From contig NZ_CP048114.1 in the NCBI RefSeq assembly GCF_010093025.1, positions 744,001 through 808,000 on the forward strand: a stretch of DNA of 64,000 nucleotides. The letters run 5' to 3'. The number at the start of each line of letters is the position of its first letter. Position 1 is the first letter of the stretch. Of this stretch, positions 46,285 through 55,482 are shown one piece after another. The notes beneath the pieces were generated by a model. That model had not been told where the DNA came from and made no database searches. It saw only the letters and a list, made by a program, of their open reading frames with translations. Source of the DNA: Edaphobacter sp. 12200R-103. Its GTDB lineage: Bacteria > Acidobacteriota > Terriglobia > Terriglobales > Acidobacteriaceae. The translations under genes and the position numbers were made by a program.

Positions 46285-47562
46285 ATGGCTAGTGAACCGA
46301 CTCCCGGCTCTCTTACGCGTCGCAGTTTTCTGCAGTGGTCCCAGTCCGCGCTGGCAATGCTTGGCGTAGCGCCCCTTGTGTCTTCTGCGGAGGCGCTTGC
46401 GGCGCCAGCAGCGTCCGGTGGTTCCGTGGCCGTCGACTACTACGCCAAACTCGGCGTCAAGAAGATGATCAATGCTGCGGGCACATATACGATGTATACC
46501 GCCGCCGTGATGCCGCCGGAGGTGATGCGCGCTGTCGATGAGTCCGCCAAACATCCGGTTCATCTGCATGACCTGCAGATTCGCTCCGGGGGGTATCTCG
46601 CACAGAAGCTGCGCTGCGAAGGCGCTCTGGTCTCGTGTGGAGCATCATCGGCTCTTACGCTGGCAACTGCTGCCTGTATCACTTCGGCAAATAACTGCAA
46701 GCCCGAGGACATCCCGCAGAACGTCGGTCCCATGAAGAACGAGGTCATCGTTCAGAAGGCGCATCGCTATGGTTATGACCATGCCATCTTTCTCTGTGGA
46801 GCCAAGATCGTCGAAGTCGAAACACTCGACGACTACAAGCGAGCGTTCAACGAAAAGACCGTGATGACAAATTTCTTCAACGCTGCGGAGAAGGGTGAGA
46901 TTGGCCATGAGCAGTGGCTTGAGGTCGCCCATCAGCACAACGTTCCCTGTCATATCGACGCGGCCGCCGATATGCCTCCTATTTCGAATCTCTGGAAGTA
47001 CACCGGAATGGGTTTCGACCTCGTCTGCTTCTCCGGCGGGAAGGGGATTCGGGGACCTCAGAATGCAGGACTCCTCCTCGGCAAGAAGCACCTCATCGAT
47101 CTGGCTCATCTGAACAACAATCCCTATGAGGGCGTTGGCCGCGGCATGAAGGTCGCCAAGGAGCAGATTGTCGGCATGGTCGCTGCCGTTGACTGGCTGC
47201 TCGGACAGTCGGACGAATCCATGGAGAAGGAGTTCACCCGCCGCGCCGACGTTATCAGGGACATTGTGAAAGGCGTTCCCACGGTGAAGGCAACCATCTT
47301 TACGCCAGAGGTCGCAAACCACGTGCCTCACCTCATCATCAGCTACGACCCCGCTGTCACAGGAATAACTCCGAAGGAAGTCCAGGCGAAGCTTCGCGCG
47401 CTCGATCCCTCCATTGAGCTGAATCCTGCGACTGGTAGCGAACACGGGGGGAACGGCATGCCTCCATGTCCTAACGCTCTCGTCGTCGGTACCTGGATGC
47501 TTCAGCCCGGTGAGGCTGAGATCGTAGGACGACAGATCCGTGCCGCCCTCAAGAAAGCATAA
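46285..47562 (+). CDS. Tat-exported SelA-like PLP-dependent enzyme, paralog 1
   Basis: The 425-residue protein begins with a twin-arginine signal (TRRSFLQWS at 11-19, hydrophobic core, ALAAPAA near 38-44). It is followed by the fold-type I PLP domain of the SelA/DgaE-like family; K253 in FSGGKGIRGPQ is the predicted Schiff-base lysine, and D225 in HIDAAAD faces the pyridine ring. Family members studied in other bacteria are ammonia lyases for amino-sugar acids, not selenocysteine synthases. Tat export allows PLP to be loaded before transport. It is followed by RidA and a second SelA-like gene, with the shared operator upstream. Confidence 0.85.
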   Translation: MASEPTPGSLTRRSFLQWSQSALAMLGVAPLVSSAEALAAPAASGGSVAVDYYAKLGVKKMINAAGTYTMYTAAVMPPEVMRAVDESAKHPVHLHDLQIRSGGYLAQKLRCEGALVSCGASSALTLATAACITSANNCKPEDIPQNVGPMKNEVIVQKAHRYGYDHAIFLCGAKIVEVETLDDYKRAFNEKTVMTNFFNAAEKGEIGHEQWLEVAHQHNVPCHIDAAADMPPISNLWKYTGMGFDLVCFSGGKGIRGPQNAGLLLGKKHLIDLAHLNNNPYEGVGRGMKVAKEQIVGMVAAVDWLLGQSDESMEKEFTRRADVIRDIVKGVPTVKATIFTPEVANHVPHLIISYDPAVTGITPKEVQAKLRALDPSIELNPATGSEHGGNGMPPCPNALVVGTWMLQPGEAEIVGRQIRAALKKA

Positions 47563-47613
47563 TCGCGCCTACAATGAGGGCTGATCTTCAATTTATCCGA
47601 GGGAGTTACAGGT

Positions 47614-48096
47614 ATGGAAAAACAATCAAGAAGAGGTCTTCTTAAAAATGCTGCCAAAGCCGCAGTTGCTGTCACTGGTGGAGCGGTTGCAGTCAAAGGC
47701 GCCTCCGCGCAGGGAACCGGCAAACTCGAGAAGAAGGCGTATCCCGCGCCGGCCCCTTCAGCGGATGGCAAGCGCCCGCTGTTCTCCGGAGCAGTCTCCT
47801 ATGGAAACACGCTATATCTCGCGGGCGTAGGAGCGCACTTTCCTGGCACAATCGAGCAGCATACCAAGCACGTTCTTGATGAACTGGAGAAGAAGCTCAT
47901 CAGCGCTGGCTCCTCGATGCAGAAGGTCCTCAAGGTCAACGTCTATCTGAATGATCTGAAGGACTACGATGCCATGAACAAGGTGTACGCTACTGCGAAC
48001 TGGGGAAGCATCCCTCCGGTCAGGACGACGGTGTCCCCGGCCGCTGGAATTCCAGGCAATTCGCTGGTCGAGATTGACCTGATCGCTTATATCTGA
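47614..48096 (+). CDS. Tat-exported RidA/YjgF-family imine deaminase, paralog 1
   Basis: This 160-residue protein has a twin-arginine signal (SRRGLLKNA at 5-13, ending ASAQG) and a RidA domain with predicted catalytic R137 and E153 (VRTTV, SLVEIDLIAYI). RidA proteins hydrolyse reactive enamines/imines that PLP dehydratases and ammonia lyases release. Its position between two exported SelA-like PLP genes is what that chemistry would need, but in the periplasm. The 51-base gap before it and 79-base gap after suggest one operon. Confidence 0.87.
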   Translation: MEKQSRRGLLKNAAKAAVAVTGGAVAVKGASAQGTGKLEKKAYPAPAPSADGKRPLFSGAVSYGNTLYLAGVGAHFPGTIEQHTKHVLDELEKKLISAGSSMQKVLKVNVYLNDLKDYDAMNKVYATANWGSIPPVRTTVSPAAGIPGNSLVEIDLIAYI

Positions 48097-48175
48097 GCTG
48101 TTTCAAGCAGGGTCTGCTTTTGCGCGGACCCTGCATTCAATCGAAATCTTTTCAGGCTCGGGGAGGGGCCGCAGG

Positions 48176-49795
48176 ATGTCATCGCTCACCAATGGAAAAT
48201 GGTCTCGTCGAGAGATTCTCAAGCAGTCCGGCATTCTTTCGGCTCTTGGAGCCACTTCTGCGGTCTCTCCGATTGTGGGCTGCGCCCGTCCAGCGGGGGA
48301 TCAGGCTGCTGCCGCAAATACCCTCGTTCACCACCACGACATGGGGGACAATCTGTTTACGCGCATCGGTGTTCGCCCTATGGTCAATGGCCGTGGAACC
48401 TACACCATCATCAGCGGTTCCTGCTCTCTGCCCGAGGTCAAGCAGGCGATGTACGATGCCTCGTTTTACTTCGTGCATCTGGACGAGATGATGAATGGCA
48501 TTGGCGCGCAGCTGGCAGAATTGACCGGAGCGGAGTGGGGGATCACCACCACGGGTTGCGCCGCCGCCATCTGTCTTGCGACCATCGCATGTATCGCTGG
48601 CACCGACATTGAACAGTGCCAGGCGCTCCCCTACACCAAGAAAAAAGATCAGGTCATCATCCCCAAGCACTCCCGCAACCCCTATGACATTGGCGTACGC
48701 ATGTGTGGCGTCGAAATCGTTGAGGTGGACTCGCCGGAGGAGTTCCGCGCCAAGCTCTCTGATCGTACTGCAATGGTCTACATTCTCTCCGGGCCGCAAT
48801 CGACCTCCGGGCCTATGAGCATCAGTGCCCTCTGCAAGATCGCGAACGAAAAGAATGTTCCCGTTTTTGTCGATGCTGCCGCAGAAGAGCCGGTCAAGCC
48901 CAATATTCATATTGCAGCAGGAGCTTCGCTCGTCGGCTACTCAGGTGGAAAGTGCATGCGTGGTCCCCAGTCCTCCGGCATGATGCTCGGAAAGAAGGAT
49001 CTATGCCAGGCGGCCTTCTATCAGGCGTCCCCGCACCACTGCTACGGCCGTGCGCTGAAGTGCAGCAAGGAAGAGGCGATGGGTCTGCTAGCCGCCGTGC
49101 GCCAGTGGTACAAGCGGGATCATGCAGCCGAACAGGCGCAGTGGCTCGGCTGGATGCAGCACATCGCTGACAAAGTGAAGGGAATCCCGAACGTGACTGC
49201 GCAGGTCATTCCTGCACAGGAGGACCTCTCCAATCGCTGCGCGACTCTCAAGATCACGTGGGATGCCAGTAAGGTTGGCATCACGGGAACGGAAGTGAAT
49301 GCTCGCCTGGATGAAGGTAATCCGCGCATTGCTCTGATCGGTGCCCAGGGACGTCGGCCTGACATGATGCAAAGCTCCATCGGCGTTACGTCTTACATGA
49401 TGCAGGCAGGAGACGAAAAGACCATCGCGGATGCTCTCTATGAGATTCTCACTCATCCCGGTTCGCATCCGAATCCCCCTGTGCCAACAGGTACGCCGGC
49501 GTCAGTGAAGGGAACCTGGGCGGTCACCATCCACTATCTGCGTGGAACGGGAGAGCAGAAGTTTGTGCTGAAACAGAACGGAAACGAGGTCACCGGAGAA
49601 CATCACGGTGAGATCTACAACGCGACCTTCAAGGGCGCTGTCCACGGCGACCAGATCGAGCTCCACAGCGTGATGCCGGTTGGCGGAAATCCTCTGCACT
49701 GCAACTTCAAGGGGACTGTCACCGGCGGGAATATATCCGGTACCGTCAACATGGGCGAGTATGGTGACGCCCAGTGGAGTGCGGTTCGAGCCTGA
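48176..49795 (+). CDS. Exported SelA-like PLP-dependent lipoprotein with C-terminal beta domain, paralog 2
   Basis: The 539-residue product has a twin-arginine signal (WSRREILKQSG) that ends in a lipobox-like SPIVGC, so C36 is probably lipidated and the enzyme membrane-tethered. The SelA-like domain has the predicted PLP lysine K259 in YSGGKCMRGPQ. Unlike its two paralogs it carries about 100 extra C-terminal residues (from about 440, GTWAVTIHYLRGTGEQKFVL and later repeats of GTVTGG), which look like a small beta-barrel as seen in lipid- or sugar-binding tails. The operator at 49801 begins 5 bases after its stop. Confidence 0.83.
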   Translation: MSSLTNGKWSRREILKQSGILSALGATSAVSPIVGCARPAGDQAAAANTLVHHHDMGDNLFTRIGVRPMVNGRGTYTIISGSCSLPEVKQAMYDASFYFVHLDEMMNGIGAQLAELTGAEWGITTTGCAAAICLATIACIAGTDIEQCQALPYTKKKDQVIIPKHSRNPYDIGVRMCGVEIVEVDSPEEFRAKLSDRTAMVYILSGPQSTSGPMSISALCKIANEKNVPVFVDAAAEEPVKPNIHIAAGASLVGYSGGKCMRGPQSSGMMLGKKDLCQAAFYQASPHHCYGRALKCSKEEAMGLLAAVRQWYKRDHAAEQAQWLGWMQHIADKVKGIPNVTAQVIPAQEDLSNRCATLKITWDASKVGITGTEVNARLDEGNPRIALIGAQGRRPDMMQSSIGVTSYMMQAGDEKTIADALYEILTHPGSHPNPPVPTGTPASVKGTWAVTIHYLRGTGEQKFVLKQNGNEVTGEHHGEIYNATFKGAVHGDQIELHSVMPVGGNPLHCNFKGTVTGGNISGTVNMGEYGDAQWSAVRA

Positions 49796-49800
49796 TCCGA

Positions 49801-49816
49801 TAGGTAATTTGGCCTA
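49801..49816. promoter_or_regulatory. Shared operator palindrome, copy 3
   Basis: TAGGTAATTTGGCCTA, flanked by A and T so that ATAGG...CCTAT is symmetric. It lies in the 599-base gap before MFS copy 2, which otherwise holds a decayed ABC gene. Confidence 0.6.
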
Positions 49817-50024
49817 TTTTCATCCTGAACCACAGGGCCGATGACGCATGCCCTCGCTTGTCTGAAAATAGCTGAGATAAATCGATTTTCCTGTCGTGAG
49901 CCGGGGGCTTAGCCGCTGCCCGAAAGAACCCCTCGGCAATTTTCAGCTCTGATTTCTCTCTTGAAGTGGTGCGCTTTTATCCGGCCACTTCAAGAAGAAT
50001 CCGATTTCCGATGGAGTGCTTTCA

Positions 50025-50249
50025 ATGTCCTTTGCTGTCGCGATGCAAAATGTCTCGTTCAGATACGAGGCCCATGCTCCGATCATGCGAGTGAACGATC
50101 TCTACATTGAGAGCGGAAGGCGGGTCTTCCTCCACATAGCTCCTCGCAGCGACAAAAGCAACTTATCAGGCATCATCGCCGGCGTTCTTCCTCGGCATGA
50201 AAGCTATGAGGTTTTGGAGAAAGATCGGGCTCAGCTTAGAAGTGCATAA
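50025..50249 (+). pseudogene. Remnant of an ABC-transporter ATPase N-terminus
   Basis: About 75 codons resemble the first 75 residues of an ABC ATPase: AVAMQNVSFRY, then a strand-turn and a position that should be the Walker A GPSGSGKST but reads APRSDKSNL, followed by IIAGVLP. The ATP loop is destroyed and the gene ends long before the signature and Walker B motifs. It lies alone between SelA-like paralog 2 and the MFS transporter, so it is probably a relic of a transferred or lost gene. Confidence 0.55.
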
Positions 50250-50394
50250 ACCTTCTGCTGCCGGCCTTCATCCGGCTGTAGCAATGGTTAGGTCGTAGAC
50301 GGCACGCACGTTTCGCCGCTGGACGCATAGTTGGATGATTTGATCTCTCGATCAGGAAGTGCGGCGCAACCCCGGCCGCCGTTGGAGTTGATGG

Positions 50395-51726
50395 ATGTTA
50401 GAACGTTGGATGAGAGTACGGTATCTCTTAGCATTTTGGTTGTTCGTATTGAGCGGCGTCGCCTTTCTCGATCGAACGAACATTTCAATCGCTGGCCTGC
50501 AGATCAGCACAGAGTATGGACTTGGCAATCAGCGTCTCGGCTGGATCTTCAGCGCCTTTCTGATCGGTTACGCCGGCTTCCAGATTCCTGCGGGGTGGCT
50601 CTCCGCGAAGTTTGGGCCTCGCCGGGTGCTCACCCTGGGCGTCATGTCTTGGGGAGTAGCAACGGTTCTGACCGCATTGCTTCCGTCCCGGCTTCCGTAT
50701 GCGGTAGTGCTGCTGATCGGCATCCGCTTCATTCTCGGGGCAGGCGAATCGGTCATCTATCCCGCAGCCAACCAGTTTGTCGCCCGATGGGTTCCTGTCC
50801 AGGAGCGGGGCTTCATCAACGGCCTCATCTTCGCCGGCGTAGGAGCGGGCAGTGGTCTTACACCCCCCATGCTCACCTGGCTGATTACACATCATGGATG
50901 GCGTGCTGCCTTCTGGTTTAGCGCTATCGTGGGATTCATCGTGGGTGCCGTATGGTGGCAGTTCTCACGCGACACCCCTGAAGAACATCCTTCCATGTCT
51001 GCTCGCGAGCTTGTGGAAATTCGAGACGGCCTTGCCTATAACGATTCGACAAATACTTCAGCGACCGACTCCAAGCACTCCGGCACGCAAATCTCCTGGC
51101 GTGCGATCTTCCATCGCCGGGATCTTCCCGCGCTGATGGTAGGCTACTTCGCGTTCGGTTATGTGGCCTGGATCTTCTTCAGCTGGTTCTTTCTCTATAT
51201 GGCCCAGGTACGCGGTTTCGATCTCAAATCCAGCGCGCGCTATGCCATGCTTCCGTTCCTTTCCATGACGCTCTTCTGCCTTGTAGGCGGAATGCTGAGT
51301 GACCGCCTGACAGGGAAATATGGTCTACGCGTCGGACGCTGCGGCCTGGCTGCCGTCGCCCTTATCCTCACCGCTGTCTTTCTCGTGCTTGGATCGCAGG
51401 TTCATAGCCCGCAGCTTGCGGGATTCATCCTGGCTGGAGGCGCCGGCGCCCTCTACCTCTCCCAAAGCTCCTTCTGGTCAGTCTCGGTTGATATCGCCGG
51501 TAAGAGCTCAGGCGTCTTCTCCAGCCTGGTGAATACCGGCGGACAGATCGGCGGCGCCGTCACCGCATCGCTCACTCCCTGGGTTGCGCAGCGCTATGGC
51601 TGGACGACATCCTTTGCCATTGCCTCCATTCTGGCCGTCATCGGGGCAATCTGCTGGCTTACGGTGCACCCGGAGCGGCCGCTGATTACCGAGCCTTCCA
51701 TCGAAGAAACGACTCTGGCCGGGTAG
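50395..51726 (+). CDS. MFS transporter of the ACS family, copy 2
   Basis: The 443-residue porter is a close paralog of the one at 38268-39647 across its full length: same FLDRTNISIAGLQIS, PRRVLTLGVMSWGVAT and ILGAGESVIYPAANQF, with differences mostly in loops and at the C-terminus. Uptake of a sugar acid or keto acid with protons is the expected role. This copy sits inside the exported SelA-like/RidA block and so likely imports its product. The ATG at 50395 has a weak GGAG before it. The shared operator copy 4 overlaps its stop codon. Confidence 0.9.
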   Translation: MLERWMRVRYLLAFWLFVLSGVAFLDRTNISIAGLQISTEYGLGNQRLGWIFSAFLIGYAGFQIPAGWLSAKFGPRRVLTLGVMSWGVATVLTALLPSRLPYAVVLLIGIRFILGAGESVIYPAANQFVARWVPVQERGFINGLIFAGVGAGSGLTPPMLTWLITHHGWRAAFWFSAIVGFIVGAVWWQFSRDTPEEHPSMSARELVEIRDGLAYNDSTNTSATDSKHSGTQISWRAIFHRRDLPALMVGYFAFGYVAWIFFSWFFLYMAQVRGFDLKSSARYAMLPFLSMTLFCLVGGMLSDRLTGKYGLRVGRCGLAAVALILTAVFLVLGSQVHSPQLAGFILAGGAGALYLSQSSFWSVSVDIAGKSSGVFSSLVNTGGQIGGAVTASLTPWVAQRYGWTTSFAIASILAVIGAICWLTVHPERPLITEPSIEETTLAG

Positions 51727-51739
51727 GTCATTTAGCCTA
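51724..51739. promoter_or_regulatory. Shared operator palindrome, copy 4
   Basis: TAGGTCATTTAGCCTA starts with the TAG stop of the MFS gene. About 20 bases on, CGTCATTTGCCT repeats most of one side. Both precede the RidA/SelA-like/amidohydrolase genes; the rest of the 273-base gap shows no gene. Confidence 0.6.
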
Positions 51740-51999
51740 TGCGAAATACGTCATTTGCCTGTAGTCAACGGATCTGTGTAAAACCTATGATTTCGACCAC
51801 AGAAATAAGATCCATCTGCACTGTGTCGTACTCGGCATGCCAGCTTCACCTGCGTGGAATCCTGGCCGCCAAATGCCGTCGCTGCTGCTCCAAAAGGAAA
51901 GTCTTCGCTCCGGGTGGATTCTTTCAAGGTGAATGTTCATAATGTCAACGACTTAGCAGGCGACTCCAAGGCAGATAGGAATCGCAAAGGAGAAAAGAA

Positions 52000-52551
52000 A
52001 TGGAGAACAACTCGCGACGTAAGTTCTTTGGAAAGTTCGCGGCCCTCGCGGCAGTGACCGCCGGTAGCGCCCGCATCTTCGGCCAGCAGCCTTCGGCGGC
52101 ACCCGCTCCTGCTCCTGCAGGCCCCCGTCCGCATGGAAATCACGTCCACAACGGCATCTATTACTTCTCCGGAACAGGCTCGAACGATGGTTACTCCAAG
52201 GAAGACCATGTGACCGTAACCGATCCGTTCGAAAAACACGTCAGCCGTTCTATGGACGCCCTGAAGAAGTCATTGGAGCGGAATGGCTCTTCCATGGATA
52301 ACATCCTGAATATGCAAGTGTTTATCTGCCTGCCTTCCGCTGAAGGTGTACCTGTGCTTACGGGGAAAGCGCGCTTTGACGCCTACCTGGAGCACTACAA
52401 AGCGCTGAACAAGATCTACGGCACGTACTTTAGCCCAGGCAAGGCTCCTTCGCGTGCTTTCATGGCAGTGGACTGGATTCCCGGCGACTCCCTGGTCGAG
52501 TTCGTTGGCAGCGCTCTGGTTGTCAATCCACCTTCCACTTCGTCGAACTAG
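52000..52551 (+). CDS. Tat-exported RidA/YjgF-family imine deaminase, paralog 2
   Basis: The 183-residue protein begins MENNSRRKFFGKFAALAAV, a twin-arginine signal, then an Ala/Pro linker and a RidA domain. Predicted catalytic R152 and E167 keep the 15-residue spacing of E. coli RidA (SRAFMAV, DSLVEFVG). It has an insertion of about 15 residues before the active-site strand compared with paralog 1. AAAGGAGAAAAGAA supplies the ribosome site. The next SelA-like gene starts 24 bases later, so each RidA is coupled to a SelA-like enzyme. Confidence 0.84.
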   Translation: MENNSRRKFFGKFAALAAVTAGSARIFGQQPSAAPAPAPAGPRPHGNHVHNGIYYFSGTGSNDGYSKEDHVTVTDPFEKHVSRSMDALKKSLERNGSSMDNILNMQVFICLPSAEGVPVLTGKARFDAYLEHYKALNKIYGTYFSPGKAPSRAFMAVDWIPGDSLVEFVGSALVVNPPSTSSN

Positions 52552-52575
52552 TTAACAAATGAACAGGAGCTGCAA

Positions 52576-53940
52576 ATGATCTTGAAGTCCCGTTGGAACC
52601 GTCGTTCCTTTTTGTCCGCACTTGGTGCTGCAACCGGTGGTTTGATGGCACCACGTGCGGCCGTTGCCGAAAAGAAAGACGAGAAGCACGGCGTCGACGG
52701 TCATGCGATCGTTCCCATCAAGAGCGGTCTGGGCTCGACGGGTGATGTCTATAAGGAACTGGGCGTAACTCCGCTGGTCAATATCGTTGGCACCGTCACC
52801 GTCATCGGCGGAACCGTGATGAAGCCCGAAGTGATGGAGTTGATGCGCCAGGGCAATCAGCACTTCGTGATGATCAATGAGCTCGAGGTCGCCGCCGGCC
52901 GTTATATCGAGAAGCTCTGCAAGCTGCCCTCCGGCTACACCGCCCTGGTTACCGGTGGCGTTGCTGCCGGCACCGTCTGTGCCTATGCAGGCATGTTGAC
53001 CGAAGATCTGGAACCGCGCATGAAGGCCTGCCCCGACCTCACAGGCTTTCCCAAGACCGAGGTCCTTATCCAAAAGGCTCACCGCAACAACTTCGATCAT
53101 CAGGTGCGCCAGACAGGCGTCAAGCTCATCGAAGTCGAGACCAAGGATCAGATGATCAACGCCATCAACGACAAGACGCTGGCGATGCACTACATCAACA
53201 TCCAGTCCGATCGCGGCCAGGTCAGCGGCCCCGAGATGATCGAGATCGCCCGCAAGGCGAACATCTACACCTTCAACGATGCCTCTGCCGATGTTCCTCC
53301 TAAGGAGCGTCTGTGGGAGTATCCGGCGCAGGGTTGGGATTTCGTCGCCTTTTCTGGCGGCAAGGACATCTGCGGACCGCAGTCGACCGGCTTCCTCATC
53401 GGCAAGGAGAAGCTCGTCCGGTGGGCGCAGATGAATATGAGCCCGCAGGAAGATCGCATCGGCCGCGCCTGCAAGGTTGGCAAGGAACAGATCTTTGCCG
53501 CGCTCAAGGCGCTCGAGATGTTCGTCAACCAAGACTATGATGCCGTCGTAAAGAGCTATGATGATCGCGCCGCAGTCATCTCCAAGGCGGTCGCAAAGTT
53601 TGGCGTTACTCCTCTTCCGCGGCAGTTCAACCCCAACGCTCTTGGCAATGTCACCCCGCACTACAGCTGGAAGATCGATCAGACGAAGCTGAACATCACC
53701 TCCCAGGAGGTTTTACATCAGCTCGCTGAAACGAAGCCCGTTGGCATCGGCAGCTTGAACGCCGATGCTGCTGGCATGCGCGGTCGCAATCCTGATGCAC
53801 CCGCTCATCCGCAGGAGCGCCATCGTCGTCAGCAGGATCCGGCAGTCTTTGGTTTTGCGATGTGGCAGCTCAAGGACGGTGAAGACAAGTACATCGCTGA
53901 TCGGCTGGTTGAAATCTTCAGCGGAGCTAAAAAGGCCTGA
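52576..53940 (+). CDS. Tat-exported SelA-like PLP-dependent enzyme, paralog 3
   Basis: The 454-residue protein has a twin-arginine signal (WNRRSFLSALG at 7-17, ending AVAEKK), a SelA/DgaE-like fold with predicted PLP lysine K263 in FSGGKDICGPQ, and D235 in FNDASAD. Its C-terminal part has an extra His/Gln-rich loop (about 415-425, PAHPQERHRRQQ) not found in the other two. It lies between RidA paralog 2 and the amidohydrolase gene (99-base gap), which is the same pairing as the cytoplasmic DgaE-type/COG3964 operons of other bacteria. Confidence 0.85.
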   Translation: MILKSRWNRRSFLSALGAATGGLMAPRAAVAEKKDEKHGVDGHAIVPIKSGLGSTGDVYKELGVTPLVNIVGTVTVIGGTVMKPEVMELMRQGNQHFVMINELEVAAGRYIEKLCKLPSGYTALVTGGVAAGTVCAYAGMLTEDLEPRMKACPDLTGFPKTEVLIQKAHRNNFDHQVRQTGVKLIEVETKDQMINAINDKTLAMHYINIQSDRGQVSGPEMIEIARKANIYTFNDASADVPPKERLWEYPAQGWDFVAFSGGKDICGPQSTGFLIGKEKLVRWAQMNMSPQEDRIGRACKVGKEQIFAALKALEMFVNQDYDAVVKSYDDRAAVISKAVAKFGVTPLPRQFNPNALGNVTPHYSWKIDQTKLNITSQEVLHQLAETKPVGIGSLNADAAGMRGRNPDAPAHPQERHRRQQDPAVFGFAMWQLKDGEDKYIADRLVEIFSGAKKA

Positions 53941-54039
53941 CCCTTCCCGAACCACATAGACATACGGCATAATTGGGGCCTTCTCTGAAGAGAAGGTCGC
54001 AATCGGCCCGATTCCACAGTGCTCGAATTAAGGAGATCC

Positions 54040-55404
54040 ATGAATCGTCCGTTTTACCGAGTAGCCCGAACTATTGCCTCCTGTTGCGCAGTGCTCTCGC
54101 TCGCTGCTGCCTCCGTCCATGCTTTTGCCCAGGCGCCTAACCTGGCCTATGACCTGGTCCTGCAGAACGGCCACGTCATCGACGACAAGAACCATGTCGA
54201 CTCGGTCATGGACGTCGCTATCAAGGACGGCAAGATTGCCAAGGTCGCGCAGCATATCGCAGCGACGGATGCTCTGAAGGCCATCGACGTGAAGGGCCTC
54301 TATGTGACCCCTGGCCTCATTGATATCCACTTCCACGGATTTCTGGTCCCTGGAGAGCGCGGGTCCTACGCCGGCGACAACAGCATCCGTCCTGATGGCT
54401 TTACCTTCCGTACTGGCGTTACGACAGTGGTCGATGCCGGTTGCGCGGGCTGGCGCAACTTTGAGGAATACAAGGATCGCATCATTGACCGGCAGAAGAC
54501 CCGCATCCTTGTCATGCTGAACATCGTGGGCGCCGGTATGCGTGGCGCCAAGTATGAGAATAATAAGGCGGATATGGACGGTGCGGCCACTGCAGCGATG
54601 GCCCTCAAGTATCCGAAGATCGTCGTCGGCATCAAGACGGCGCATTATGCCGGTCCTGACTGGACCCCGGTTGAACAAGCTGTCATTGCCGGAACCAAGG
54701 CCAACATTCCCGTAATGGTCGACTTCGGCGAGAACTTCCCCAAGACCCGTCCGCTCTATGATCTGCTCACCAAGAAGCTGCGTCCCGGCGACATCTACAC
54801 CCACATGTACTCCGGCCTGCGCAACGAGCAAGATCCTGTCACCATGGGCCCCAGCAAGGCATTCATTGAGGGCCGCAAGCGCGGCATCATCTTCGACACC
54901 GGTACCGGCGGCGGCAGCTTCCGCTTCTCGCTCGCCGTTCCCATGGTCAAGGATGGATTCATCCCTGACTCCCTCTCGACGGACCTTCACATCGGCAGCA
55001 TGAACAGCGCTACCAAGGACGAGCTGAATGTCGCCAGCAAGATGATGGCGATCGGTCAATCGCTGCAGCAGGTTATCGCTGAGATGACCTCGCATCCGGC
55101 GCGCGAGATCAAGCATGAGGAGCTGGGTAACCTCTCCGTCGGCTCGGTCGCCGATATCGCCGTTCTCCGTCTTGAAAACGGCCACTTTGGCTTCACGGAT
55201 ATGGACAATGTCCGTGTCGATGGAACGAAGAAGCTGACTGCTGAGATCACCTTGAAGGACGGTAAGATCGTCTATGATCTCAACGGCATGGAAGCTGACA
55301 AGTACGGTGCTCCCCCGAGCCCGCACGCCGACCAGGCCTATCGCTGGACGAGCTTCGCGCATGGGCCGCGTCCGACGGTGCCCTCCGACAACAACCGCCA
55401 CTAA
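54040..55404 (+). CDS. Exported amidohydrolase/deacetylase (COG3964-type metallohydrolase)
   Basis: The 454-residue protein has a Sec-type signal (about 1-31, ending AFAQ) and an amidohydrolase TIM barrel with H97-x-H99 (DIHFHG), K199 as the likely carboxylated metal bridge (VGIKTAHY), H255 (THMYSG) and a C-terminal Asp near 315 (STDLHIG). The family includes dihydroorotase-like N-acyl hydrolases that sit next to SelA-like ammonia lyases. Here it would deacylate an N-acyl amino-sugar acid in the periplasm before deamination. The ATG at 54040 follows AAGGAG; an upstream GTG at 54019 is less likely. Confidence 0.86.
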   Translation: MNRPFYRVARTIASCCAVLSLAAASVHAFAQAPNLAYDLVLQNGHVIDDKNHVDSVMDVAIKDGKIAKVAQHIAATDALKAIDVKGLYVTPGLIDIHFHGFLVPGERGSYAGDNSIRPDGFTFRTGVTTVVDAGCAGWRNFEEYKDRIIDRQKTRILVMLNIVGAGMRGAKYENNKADMDGAATAAMALKYPKIVVGIKTAHYAGPDWTPVEQAVIAGTKANIPVMVDFGENFPKTRPLYDLLTKKLRPGDIYTHMYSGLRNEQDPVTMGPSKAFIEGRKRGIIFDTGTGGGSFRFSLAVPMVKDGFIPDSLSTDLHIGSMNSATKDELNVASKMMAIGQSLQQVIAEMTSHPAREIKHEELGNLSVGSVADIAVLRLENGHFGFTDMDNVRVDGTKKLTAEITLKDGKIVYDLNGMEADKYGAPPSPHADQAYRWTSFAHGPRPTVPSDNNRH

Positions 55405-55426
55405 TCGAGGCACAGCAGAATAGAAA

Positions 55427-55450
55427 AACGCCCAGCGTAAGCTGGGCGTT
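55427..55450. terminator. Bidirectional intrinsic terminator
   Basis: AACGCCCAGC-GTAA-GCTGGGCGTT, with A-rich sequence before and TTCTGCTTTC after, between convergent amidohydrolase and lactonase genes. Confidence 0.88.
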
Positions 55451-55482
55451 TCTGCTTTCATCCTGTTGATCGGGCGAAGGAT

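Noticed and set aside
46285..53940. Selenocysteine biosynthesis suggested by SelA-like genes
   Set aside because: There is no selB, selC or selD in the window, all three proteins carry export signals, and the RidA and amidohydrolase neighbours point to deamination.
54028..55461. Long antisense ORF (477 codons) opposite the amidohydrolase gene
   Set aside because: It exactly shadows a well-supported gene, has no ribosome site and its composition (runs of Val/Asp/Gly/Arg) is that of a reverse-frame reading of GC-rich DNA. The same holds for 10265-11710 (+) against GH20 and 1145-2011 (+) against phoU.
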